A stretch of 64,000 nt of DNA from Halichondria panicea (Eukaryota; Porifera; Demospongiae; Suberitida; Halichondriidae): contig NC_087389.1 of NCBI RefSeq assembly GCF_963675165.1, positions 4,152,830 to 4,216,829 on the forward strand. Reading direction: 5' to 3'. The translations under genes and the position numbers were made by a program. The notes under the pieces are model-generated. The model searched no databases. It was not told the DNA's origin and saw only the letters and a program-made list of their open reading frames with translations. Of the stretch, positions 32,401 to 43,300 are shown piece by piece (positions within the stretch are counted from its first letter, which is position 1; every line of letters begins with the position of its first letter).

Positions 32401-35400
32401 TGTCACGATTAATTAAGATTCACGTGAGCTTATGTTTTCTATGCAAACCCATCCAAGCTGCTGAGTTGGCACTTTTTATCTACTTTCTTCGATTAGCTCG
32501 TTTATCTCTCTTGTATAACATCTCCTGTTAGTTTATGAGTCGTAGTAGTTTAACACTATGATTGCTATACCTGCTACATCAAGACAGGAGTCAAAGAAAC
32601 CAAGGATTTGAGGCAACAACTCAAAGTTTGTGGTTTCTGGCTTATTGCTTCTAGTACGACTATGCTACGCACTTTCTAGTGTCACTGAGCATTGTTAGCA
32701 TCATTTACTACTAGTATAGAGAGCTACAATCATCTGCAGTATGTTAGCTTAGCTAGCTTAGCTAGAATAGCTACTTTCTCTGTAAGTTTCCGTATATTTC
32801 ACCGTGCACGCACAAAAACGGTGCACGTGCAATGCATTCTTTACTATTTTTAGATATAAAACCCCGCCCATTTGTTTTCTGATAGATAGTAGTTGCATGC
32901 CCTCTTCTCTTCATACGCCCTTGGTATAACTTACTTTTGGATCAGATCATTATAATAGAGCCTGTTTGCAATGACCAAGGTGCATGCGTATGTCTACAAT
33001 GTACCTGTCCTGTACACGTACGTACTTTGTTTTATAGGTCTTATGGGACTTTTGGAGAAGAGGCGTTTCAGGAATTTCATGTTATGGACCGATGACTTCA
33101 ACAAGGATGAGCCTGCCACTTTCAAAGGTAATATAATGATACCATATAGCGGGTTATTTCCGGGGGTTAAAACATTCGTTTGAGCAATATTTAGTCAGTT
33201 CGTGGATATTGCTTGCACTGCAGGTAAAGGTAGTCAATAATCGCTTCATTTGTGGGTAAAATATTCGTGCTCAGGGTTTCAACCACGAACATTTTGCTCC
33301 CTGAAAATTGCCTGTGCTAAACGGTATGTGTACTTTTGTGTGGGGTATGGATAGGACTGACTAGTGAAACACCCTTAGAATAATTATACAGTGGGAAAGT
33401 TTTCATTTGGGACCTGGCTTCTGGCCGTTATTGTATGAATCACAGTTGACCTTTACACTGCACATGTATATTCAATGCAACAACGTACGTGCACGTGTAC
33501 AGGGATCAACAGTGTGTACGTGTATGTTACATGTAGCTCAACTTGGCTACAAATCTTTCTTTAATTCTTTTCTACAAACAATAACTACTTCATCTCTGTG
33601 TTCTCGTCAACTTACATCTGTATGCACAGGTAATGATCCCCAAAAGCCAATGAAAAATGTCTTCGAAAGCTTTGGACTTGATGGCAACACGCAAGACTTT
33701 ATTGGCCATGCCCTCTGTCTCTATAGAGATGACGAGTGAGTGCTGAACTTCGCACGATGTTAAGCCTTCATAATTTTAAAATTCTGTGTAGTTAGTTATA
33801 AATTTTGACTATGGCCTATATTGTAGTGCACTTACATGTACATGTATAGTCTCACCTAAATCCCTTAAAAATCAATTTGTATGTGTATAAAATGATACGT
33901 AATTTGAGCCTATCTCATATAATGTTGCTACATACATACACATTGAATTGAGTTTACGTTGTTAATACGAATTGTGTGTACGTAACTATGTAGGTACAAG
34001 AGTAGACCTTGTGTGGATGCAGTGGAGAGGATCAAGTTGTACACGTGAGTAAGGCTGCATGGGCAGCTAGATCAGTGTGTGGCATTTTATTTTTGGTAGA
34101 GTGTAGGTAGATTTGAGATGTCCATAACTATGTTCTGATAGGTACCGTATATGCTCGATTAGAGGCCGCTCTCAAATAGTAGCCTCCTTTGCTAGCAAAA
34201 TGAAACATGTAGTAGCCACTTTCAAATACGTGTAGTAGCCTCAGTTGAAATTTGACTCTATCATTTCTGCACGTGGCAGCCAAAAAATATTAAATACTAG
34301 CAGCTTGCTACATGTACGTAGCTACTATGGGTACAGGTAGCAGCTTGTTAGTGCTTCACAAAGACTTTCTCATGGCAGAATTCAGGTGAAAAGAATTTTT
34401 GATGACAAACTAAACGTTGTTGGAGCTAATAAACGCCGCTCTTAAACAGTGCCCTCACTCGAATTGTAGCCTCCTCTTCCAGCAAAATGAAACATTTAGT
34501 AGCCGTGGCTCTTGATCGTTTAATGTGCTTCTTGACAGATCTGTATTGAGAGGCCCAGGTTACTGCTTTGATATGATTTATATGCATGTAGTTAATGATA
34601 CTGATTAAGTGTGCTTGTGGTTATTATGCCATAGCAGATGAACGTGTGTGTGTGTGTGTGTGTTACAGTAAAACCGTTGGGCAGACCAACAATGGCTGGA
34701 AGTAATGAGGTGGCCTGAAACATAGTTTGCTATGGAGACTTAGTGCTGGCTACAGAGGGTGACCTTTGACCACAATAATTATTATGTTTCACATGTACAG
34801 TATACATCAATAAAAAGTTCCCGTTCCGTTTCTAAAAACACACGTATAAACAGTAGCGTTAAACTGGATGCAGAACGCGGCCAATTTCTCATTATAAATT
34901 AAAACGGTGGCGTCATCATGAAAAATTGAAATTACTTACACAATGATACTGTATGATTTGTAGTACAATGAGCTAGCTAGCTATTATAAAGTACGCAGTC
35001 ATGCAGTCAGACATACTGGAGAAGAGACGATGGTCTTCAAAACGGTCATTCCAGGTCACAAATATCTTGCATGGAGGGCAACTTAGTCTTAGGGCTGATG
35101 CGAGACCGAGAACAACTGGGGAAACGGTGCACTGTTGCAAAATAGCATCTATAAGCTAACTAAGAGGATTAAAGCGCTAGACAATCAGCTATACTGTAGT
35201 ACACAAGCTAGCTAGCTAGTTACTGCTACACTGTACGCACGATCACAAGTTAACGAATCTGCTTACTCAGCAATTTTTCTGCACATGCGTGAAAACGGCA
35301 GCGTTTTGCATAATACAGTGCGTTCATTATGCGTGTTTTTTTTATGCGTTTAAACGGGAACGGTGCGTTTTACGCAAACGGAACGGGAACTTTTTATTGA

Positions 35401-37211
35401 TGGGTACTGTACGTGTACATCACTTACGTCATGTACGGTACACTTAGAATGGCAAGTTTCTATACAATCTATAAACAATGCATAATTTTGCTTCTTCAAC
35501 TAACATGTTTTTGTTGTTTGTTTCCTCCACTAGTGACTCATGGAAACGCTACGGCAAGTCCCCATACCTCTATCCACTCTACGGGCTGGGAGAATTGCCT
35601 CAGGGATTTGCAAGGTACATGTATGTGGGTATATATATACACTTCATGTAGTCATTATGTAACAGTTCGATATAAATTTCTTGTTATTCAATTCTGATTT
35701 TCCCGTCAGTAGTTTGGGGTATGAGTGTGTCTTCGTGTTTAACTACGCATTTCACTAATAACTGTACTTTATAAACTGTTTTTCTTTTTACGGTGCATAT
35801 ACGCATGTATGTAGTACATGTACATGTACGTACAGCTGCCATTGCTTGTTGCATTGTCAGCAGAAATTTGAGTGTGAGTATTGTCTCACTGTAGGCTGAG
35901 TGCCATCTATGGTGGGACGTACATGTTGGACAAGCCAATCGAGGAGATTGTGTATGAGGGAGGGAAAGTGGTGGGCGTCAAGTCACAGGGAGAGGTGAGT
36001 GTGTGGGGCAGGAAAAGGTGTGCGGGGTGTGGGTGTAAAGCACAGGGAGTGGTGAGTGTGTGGGGCAGAAAGAGGTGTGCGGGGTGTGGGTGTAAAGTCA
36101 CAGGGAGAGGTGAGTGTGTGGGGCAGGAAGAGGTGTGCGGGGTGTGGGTGTAAAGTCACATGAGTGTGTGGGGCAGGAAGAGGTGTGCGGGGTGTGGGTG
36201 TAAAGTCTCAGGGAGAGGTGAGTGTGTGGGGCAGGAAGAGGTGTGCGGGGTGTGGGTGTAAAGTCACAGGGAGAGGTGAGTGTGTGGGGCAGGAAGAGGT
36301 GTGCGGGGTGTGGGTGTAAAGTCACAGGGAGAGGTGAGTGTGTGGGGCAGGAAGAGGTGTGCGGGGTGTGGGTGTAAAGTCACAGGGAGAGGTGAGTGTG
36401 TGGGGCAGGAAGAGGTGTGCGGGGTGTGGGTGTAAAGTCACAGGGAGAGGTGAGTGTGTGGGGCAGGAAGAGGTGTGCGGGGTGTGGGTGTAAAGTCACA
36501 GGGAGAGGTGAGTATGTGGGGCAGGAAAAGGTGTGTGGGGTGTGGGTGTAAAGTCACAGGGAGAGGTGAGTGTGTGGGGCAGGAAGAGGTGTGCAGGGTG
36601 TGGGTGTAAAGTCACATGAGTGTGTGGGGCAGGAAGAGGTGTGCGGGGTGTGGGTGTAAAGTCACAGGGAGTGGAAGGACGGTGGTTGTATATTATATAC
36701 ATGTACAGCTGCACATGTACATGTAGCAGCTAGTTCTCCGTATTATCTTAGTTTGCTGTGTCCCTACAGGTTGCCAAGTGCAAGCGTGTGATTGGAGATC
36801 CCAGCTATTTCCAAGACAAGGTCAAGAAAGTGGGACAGGTGAGCTTCATTTTGAGTCACGTTTCTACTACATGTAGCTTGTCAACGAAAACTTGTGTTTG
36901 GAATGAAATGCAAGTTATTACATGTACACACTGTACATGTGTAGCTCTAGAGAAGCATAGATCACATAACTCCATTAGTTACATGTACATGTATAGTGTG
37001 ACTAAGACACACGATCCTTGCCAGAACGCAATTATAGGCAATGGATCATATTTTCTGCTAATTTTGTCTCATTCGCGAATGTTTTTCACCCACAAGATAT
37101 TCTTGTAATACAGTATAATTATAGACTTGCTAGTGTTATGTTAGTTAGTTCTTGCAGTGTACGTATCTAATTAAGCACCCTACTACATATTACGCCACTG
37201 CCTCCCCACCC

Positions 37212-37274
<63 letters not shown>

Positions 37275-38997
37275 CAGGTTGTCCGCTGCATCTGCATCAT
37301 GAAGCACCCCATCCCCAACACCAAAGACTCCGCCTCCTGCCAAGTGATCGTACCACAGAACCAAGTCGGGCGCAGCTCAGGTGAGCATGCACAGTGCGTC
37401 ACACGTGAGACAGTTTCTAAAAAGGCTCAATACATGTTCATGCATATTGTATGCAGACTCTGCAGTGTACCAAATGACACTGTTAGTACAATCCTGATTG
37501 TGTTTTTAACTAATGCGAATTGCGATGCTATTATGTGTGCATGCTCTTTCCTTTCCTTGGCGATCTATACGAAAATGTGCGATTGCAATCGAAAGAGTCT
37601 TGCATTCAAAACCCTGTAAACAGTGTACAGTAGAACCTCGATTATCCGGCCCTCCATTATCCAGAACCTGCATTATCCGGCTTGGCAGTTTTCTTTTTAA
37701 TCAATTCAGAAAATGGGCGTGTCCCTCAAATGCGCATGCACGTTGCAGCTGTTACCATGGAGACATGCCTGCTTATCTTCTGCGCATGCGCAGACAACCA
37801 TGTGGCACTGCTGTTTATCAATAAAGTGGGTGGATCAAGGCGTGGTTTATCTATTCAATTATCCGGCATATTCACTTATCCGGCCTGCTTCTGGAACCAA
37901 GGTGTCCGGATAATTGAGGTTCAACTGTACATACTGAGTATAATTATATGCACACAATTTATATCAATTTTGTCACACACAAGCTGTTGCTTAACCTTGC
38001 ACATACCATTTCATTAATCATTTGTATACCCTCTTTCCCCAACCAGATATCTACGTGTCTGTTGTGTCCTTTGCCCACTGTGTTGCCTCCAAGGGCTACT
38101 ACATCGCCATGGTGAGCACCAATGTTGAGACAGCTAATCCTGAGGAAGAGCTGAAGCCAGGACTTGCCATTCTTGGACCAGTGTTGGAAAAGTGAGTGTG
38201 ACGTATACTTACTGACCTTCTTTGCATGTACTAAGCTTTTAAACTCGCAGTATTCGCAAATGTTTGATGCTCACAAAATAGTACCCTGTAATTAGGATAG
38301 TGTGCTTTATTAGAGATTCTGAGTCACTTACATTACATGTACCGTAGTCCAACAGTCAATAATTGTTATACTGTATATCGGGTTTCGATTGTGACTTTGC
38401 ATAATTCGCCATCTAAAACGCCAATAGTGAGCATGCACATGCAATTCGCAATAGTTAGAAAGGCTATCAGGTTTGTACAGTGTCATTTGCAATCGATTAT
38501 TATATAACATTGCATTTGAAACCTGATATACAGTTGTTAATTTGCAGTTCTCACAACATGCGTCCATTTCTACAGGTTTGTGAGTGTTACTGACTCTTTT
38601 GTGCCGACTGACAATGGACTGGACAGCCAGGTGAGACCAGCGAATTACTTCACACTATTCTGATATTAGCGTACATCCCTTAGTGGTAATTTTTATGTCT
38701 CCCATAAATAGTCGTCCTCGGATAGTATTGAGGACAATAAATGAATTACATCCAACACTTTTAGCCTCATGCAATTCTAGTAAACATACTTAGTTAAGAG
38801 TGTCGTGATGAGCTTTAATAATTAATTACATATACCACACCCCTTCCCCTACCCCCTAGGCGTTTGTGAGCAAGTCATACGATGCCACCACACACTTTGA
38901 GACCACCTGCGATGATGTGTTGGACATCTACAAGCGTGTCACTGGGGAAGCATTCGACTTCTCCAAGGTAACCACTCAGGTGGAAGCTGCCCAGTAG
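29488..38997 (+). CDS. GDI: Rab GDP-dissociation inhibitor, complete, 14 exons
   Basis: Exons: 29488-29532, 29883-29990, 31642-31738, 32008-32145, 33038-33127, 33630-33735, 33994-34044, 35534-35614, 35895-35994, 36770-36838, 37278-37380, 38047-38191, 38576-38630, 38860-38997. All joins keep phase and give 441 aa ending in VEAAQ and TAG. GDI extracts GDP-bound prenylated Rab GTPases from membranes and returns them to donor membranes. Clear landmarks are [108 protein letters not shown] and [16 protein letters not shown]. The FAD-like fold region and the Rab-binding platform are intact. Length agrees with the family (about 447). Introns are crowded with short inverted-repeat elements and a minisatellite at the exon 9 donor. 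Confidence 0.95.
31072..31282. mobile_element. 211-bp inverted-repeat element (GDI intron 2)
   Basis: TATTACTAGAATGCTTTG at the left and the reverse complement of the right end (TATTTACTAGAATGTTTTG) form imperfect terminal repeats. A related interior block (ATCCTTGCC..AACGCAAT.., TTTTTCACCCACAA) recurs at 37010-37115 in GDI intron 10, so this is a family. Confidence 0.6.
31350..31558. mobile_element. 209-bp MITE with 22-bp perfect inverted ends (GDI intron 2)
   Basis: The left end begins TACCTTAAGGTGACATATTT followed by TC; the right end is its exact reverse complement over 22 bp. The interior is rich in TCGCAAA words. It ends about 83 bp before exon 3. Perfect ends suggest a recent insertion. 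No coding capacity. Confidence 0.8.
32283..32924. mobile_element. 642-bp DNA element with TATAA target duplication (GDI intron 4)
   Basis: CCAAGGGCGTATGAAGAGAA..GAGGG(T/C)ATGCAACT is present at the left and, reverse-complemented, at the right: about 34 bp with one mismatch. TATAA flanks both sides (32278-32282 and 32925-32929). No transposase frame. Confidence 0.85.
33141..33326. mobile_element. possible short inverted-repeat element after GDI exon 5
   Basis: ACCATATAGCGGGTTATTT at the left and the reverse complement of the right end (ACCGTTTAGCACAGGCAATT) are only roughly similar. A TATAGCGGGT word also occurs at 40003 in the spacer before the next gene, again followed by TTTTCG-type sequence. 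Tentative. Confidence 0.35.
34143..34540. repeat. repeat-like stretch with recurring GTAGCC words (GDI intron 7)
   Basis: TACCGTATATGCTCGATTAG opens a stretch in which GTAGCCTCC..GCAAAATGAAACAT occurs twice (about 34170 and 34470) and GTAGCC several more times. The far end is unclear. No coding capacity was seen. Confidence 0.4.
34797..35410. mobile_element. 614-bp DNA element with about 32-bp inverted ends (GDI intron 7)
   Basis: ACAGTA then CATCAATAAAAAGTTCCCG..TTCCG at the left is matched by the reverse complement of the right end with about two mismatches. The interior repeats the word AACG(G/C) and has further self-complementary parts (AAACGGAACGGGAAC). No target duplication could be fixed with confidence. 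Confidence 0.75.
35990..36668 (+). repeat. 58-bp minisatellite built from the GDI exon 9 end and donor
   Basis: About eleven units follow exon 9. Each unit runs GTGAGTGTGTGGGGCAGGAA..GAGGTGTGCGGGGTGTGGG..TGTAAAGTCACAGGGAGAG and then starts again with GTGAGT. The unit's last 24 bp (GTGGGTGTAAAGTCACAGGGAGAG-like, split here at TGTAAAG) mirror the exon's own end GTGGGCGTCAAGTCACAGGG..AGAG. Two units are shortened and lack AGGGAGAGG. The array therefore carries about ten potential 5' splice sites. Open frames across it on either strand are by-products of the repeat. Confidence 0.92.
37212..37274 (+). repeat. CA microsatellite next to the GDI exon 11 acceptor
   Basis: About 30 CA units precede AACAG|GTTG of exon 11. 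The tract stands where a pyrimidine tract would normally be. Confidence 0.95.
37628..37927. mobile_element. 300-bp pogo/Tigger-like MITE (GDI intron 11)
   Basis: CAGTAGAACCTCGATTATCC at the left and CAGTTGAACCTCAATTATCC as the reverse complement of the right end, with TA on both sides (37626-37627 and 37928-37929). ATTATCCGG recurs several times inside. It is related in its ends to the element at 6661-7086. No transposase. Confidence 0.8.
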
Positions 38998-40358
38998 TAG
39001 AAAAGAAGAACACTTGTACCATAGGCAATTTATAGTTGAAGACTGTGTTTATTTGAGATATAGCTTATACTGTTTGCATATAAGACTCTCAACAACAATT
39101 GGTTTATATTGGTAATGTGTATGTTATAATAGTGTGTGTTTACTTCTATAGAGATGAGTTTTTGTGGTTTTTGACTTACTGTATACATGTAAATCTTGGA
39201 AAAAGTATAATTATTACCCGAGGCGTGCATGAGCGGCCACGGGTATAGTAGTCAGTTGGTTTGTCTGTCTGTTTGTGACATCTGAGCCTGCTCACTTGGC
39301 TGCCATAGCACTGCGTTTACAGCATGCATGGATAGCCTCCACACAACAAGTTATTAGTTTTAAAAGTGGCAGATTTCGTTGTTTAAAGCATCGTTGTTGT
39401 ATAAAAGTGAGCCAAAGCTAAGAAGCTTTGTAAGTTGCCTAGCTCTACACGCGACTTTTATTCGAGGTATATGTACATATTTGCAGCTGAAGTGATCCTT
39501 TACCGGTCTCTATTAAAAGTAAAATTGTAGGTTGTTGCTTATTTACTCGGAGTAAAGCTGTCTCCTCTGGTTTTTATAAATCTGTTTATTCATGTCAACA
39601 GCCGAGGGTTAGCACTTCAGTGCTCTAGTTACATCAGTAATGAGATGTGGCTACATACACGCCCTTCAGTATGCCCTGGTGGCTTTGTTAGCATAATTTT
39701 AGGAAAAAATCATAGGTACTCCTGAGCATTATTGAGAATAATGCTGGGAAAAATAGGTACATGTACATTTTGAAAAGAAAAGTAGGCAAGTTTGAATGCA
39801 AAAAGTGTTTCTTTCTCAACAGCTTTGTAACTACAGCTGGCCTGTTATAAATAAACACAGTAAATTAATATAACATTTCGATGTTACGATATGAATAGTG
39901 TTGAAACTTGTATGACGTCACTTTTGAATGCCTTTAATAATCACTTTTTTTATCACCCCCGTTTTTTCACCTATAGAATGATTTCCCACTACAGTATAGC
40001 GGGTGCACATTTTCGCTATTTGCATGGCTACAAAGCCCTCAGCAGAAATGTTCGTGGGTTCTAATATTCACGGTTCAATGCTAGGAAACCACACCTACCA
40101 ATATCTTTGCATGTGAAATACCGGTGCGTGGGAGTTTATCCCAGTTTTTATTTTCGCGTTAACTGCTTCGTAATTTATAATTATGTATGCACGTTTGTTT
40201 TCAAGGTTTCTAATGTCAATGATTCACTTTGCATGTTGTGGTAGTTCCATATTGAAAGAATAACATCGAACACATGCAAGCGATGATTATTATCTAAACT
40301 TACATTGATTCAACTATAAGAAGATAGCCGACTAGTGTAGCTGTAAGTGCTCATAAGA
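38998..40358. other. spacer between GDI and the beta-helix membrane gene
   Basis: Holds the GDI 3' untranslated region, repeat R1 copy C (39217-39630) and a single TATAGCGGGT-type repeat end near 40000. The immediate upstream region of the next gene (40200-40358) is AT-rich. No coding exon is visible. Confidence 0.5.
39217..39630. repeat. dispersed repeat R1, copy C
   Basis: Colinear with 9297-9902: starts TATTACCCGAGGCGTGCATG, contains TCAGTTGGTTTGTCTGTCTG, GAGCCTGCTCACTTGGCTGC, CAGCATGCATGGATAGCC, CACACAACAAGT, CTACACGCGACTTTTATTCG and ends CCGAGGGTTAGCACTTCAGT..GCTCTAGTT. It is about 190 bp shorter than copy B. Confidence 0.8.
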
Positions 40359-43300
40359 ATGCTGTCACAACTAATTGCTCTACAATTGATAGGAATTGTC
40401 ATCTGCTGCCCTAACGATTATGGTAAAACAGTCATCATCAATGGAACAGAAGGGCAAGACTCTCCTGATTGTATCAGTGACAAATTTATACTCTTCCCTT
40501 GTAAAACTCTCAACTATGCATTGGAGTCAGCCAGAAATAATACTCAGTATCAACTTTCAACTGGGAAACACTATCTGAATACATCTCTAGCATTAACAAA
40601 TAGTGTATACCTATCAATCATTGGAAGTGGACTATCGTACAATGACACTGTTATACAGTGCACAAATCATGAAAGTGGATTGTCTTTCAACAGATCCTCT
40701 TCTCTATGCATTGCAAACATTTCTTTAGTGAACTGTTCGTTTAACACCGGAGTGACAAACGAGAATGCTCACTGGTACAGAAACAGAGCTGCCCTATTCT
40801 TTTTCAATTGTTCGAATGTCAGTTTATGTGATATACGAATCTCATACAGCAGTAATGCAAGTGCCCTAGTTATGTTGGATACAGTGGGTGTGAACAAAGT
40901 GATTAGCTCTCGATTCGATCACAATGGACCCTTAGGGCGTGGAGTGCATGTACACACAAGTGAGAATTGTTCTTCGAATAGTACAATTAAATTTTTGTTT
41001 CAGTTTTGCATATTTGATGAGAATTCAGTAGTCAACAACAGAGACAATGAATCTTGTGTTCCTTTGCAAAGGCATTACCATAAAAACACATATGGAGGAG
41101 GTATGTCTATCATACTACAGAGTAACAGAACTAAGGTTCAAATACACATTGAATACTCTCGTTTTATTCGGAATGAGGCCAAGTGTGGTGGTGGATTGTT
41201 TTTGAATATCGAATATTCCTCTGTGAACAACAATATACAATTACGGAATTGTGTTTTTCATAATAACTGGTGTTTTATTGAGAAAATAGTGACATTTGGT
41301 GGTGGAATACGATTAGAACATCTAAACTCAAATTCAACCCAAGGTAGTAACAGTGTCACCCTGGACAACTGCACTCTTAGCAACAACAGAGCCAGCAGTG
41401 GAGGAGGGTTGTCGATTAGCCCTATAGCACACACCGATATGAAAGAAGATTTGCTGAGAATAGAAATTAGAGATTCGAGTTTTATTGAAAACAGGGGTAA
41501 TGCTGGTACAGCTGTTTGTATTTCATTGCTTGCTCTACGAATTCAAACTAAACCACCAACTTTTATAATTTCAAATACAAAGTTTACTGAAAATAGAATA
41601 GAAGCAAGTAAAGAAGCAGTTTACCACAATGGTGTGGGAGCAGTGTACACAAACAAGGTACCGATAAGTTTCGAGGGCAATATCCAGTTCACTGATAACT
41701 TTGGCTCAGCTTTGGCTGTAGTTGGGACCTACGTTGCTTTCATCAATAGCACCGCACTCTTTACTAGAAATCACGGAGCGAATGGTGGTGCCATAGTTCT
41801 CTTAGGTGCTGCAGATTTGATTGTGAATGACTATTCGGACATGATCTTTGATAGTAACCATGCATCCTTGCAGGGGGGAGCAATTTACAATGCATACATA
41901 GAGCAAGAAAACCTCAATGCTTACTTCAATTGTTTTGCTCGACCTGTTGAAGTATTTATCCACCCTGATAAATGGCAGGCCTCTTTCACTTTCATTAATA
42001 ATTCTGCAGCTATCTCAGGGAAAACAATTTTTTCAACTTCTATCTTACCTTGCCGACTGAATCGCACTGAAAATATTCTTTGCTTGCCAAAACAATGGTT
42101 GTACTACCGCAATGGTACGAGGGTTAATTGCACTGATGAAATCACCACAGAACCTGGATGGATTGATAATGCACTACAACATGACATTTCAACAATCCCA
42201 GGAAAAGTTTCCTCATTACACTTCAGAGTTTTTGACGATCTCGGACACGAAATTAGAAATTTAACAGTATTTGCAGCACATGTGAAACCTGAAGGTAATA
42301 ATTCTAGCATTTCCATTGACTCTCAGTACAGCTACATCTCGGGTGAGACACTTGTGCTAAATGGGTTACACAGCTCCAAGGCAAGAGTTCGTCTTTATAC
42401 AATAGGTGGTCGCTCCTGGCACGTACACTTCAATGCCAGCCTGCTGAATTGTCCACCTGGGTTTGTGCCGTCAACAGACAATTCGTCTTCAAAATGTGTC
42501 TGTCACAAAAACTACACGTATCGGGGAACATTAACGTGTAGTCAGACTCGTTTTGAATCATTTCTTTCTAGTGGATATTGGATGGGTCGTTTAAAAGTGA
42601 ATGAATCCATTGAAGAGAATCCTTTAGTTGTTACCTTATGTCCTTCTGGCTATTGCAGCATTAAAGAGAGTGGGGTGAAATTCAACGTTACTACTCCAGA
42701 GGGTCTAGAGAACATTTGTAAGAACAGTAGTGGTATTTCATGCGGAGTTTGTAACAGTGGTTATGGGCATGCTGTGAATTCGGACATACCGACCTGTGTT
42801 GATTGTAAGAAGGAAAAGATGGCTATTCACATAGTTATGTACATATTCACCGTGTACGCACCACTGCTACTATTATTTTCTTGTATGATCATATTTGGGG
42901 TTCGGTTGACTACAGGTAGTGCCAATGCTTTCATTTTTTACAGCCAAGTAATATCGAGCAATTTCAACATTGATGCAGATGGTCACATAAAACTGGATCG
43001 ATTTTTGCCACATTCAGTGGGACTCAAGAAAGCATACCGACTTCCGTATGGTTTATTCAATCTTGAATTCATTGAGAATCTTTGCAATCGCTTTTGCATC
43101 AACTCTGATCTAAATGCTTTGGACGTCTTGCAGCTGGACTACGGTGTTGCACTAACACCATTGGCAATGATCTTGATTGTACTGCTTTGCTTCAAGCTAC
43201 GAAAGTGTTGCAAGAGAATCGCTCCATCACAAGTAACCACAACTGCAGAAAATTTCCTAACAAAGTGGAAGTCCGGTGAAAACCTTTTGCATGCTTTTGC

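Noticed and set aside
36098-36714. Long minus-strand open frames of histidine/proline/threonine-rich repeats
   Set aside because: They are the antisense of the 58-bp minisatellite in GDI intron 9; the frame is a by-product of the repeat and has no start context or splice sites.
37152-37619. Open frame with a long Thr-His run
   Set aside because: It is the CA microsatellite plus GDI exon 11 read in a different frame.
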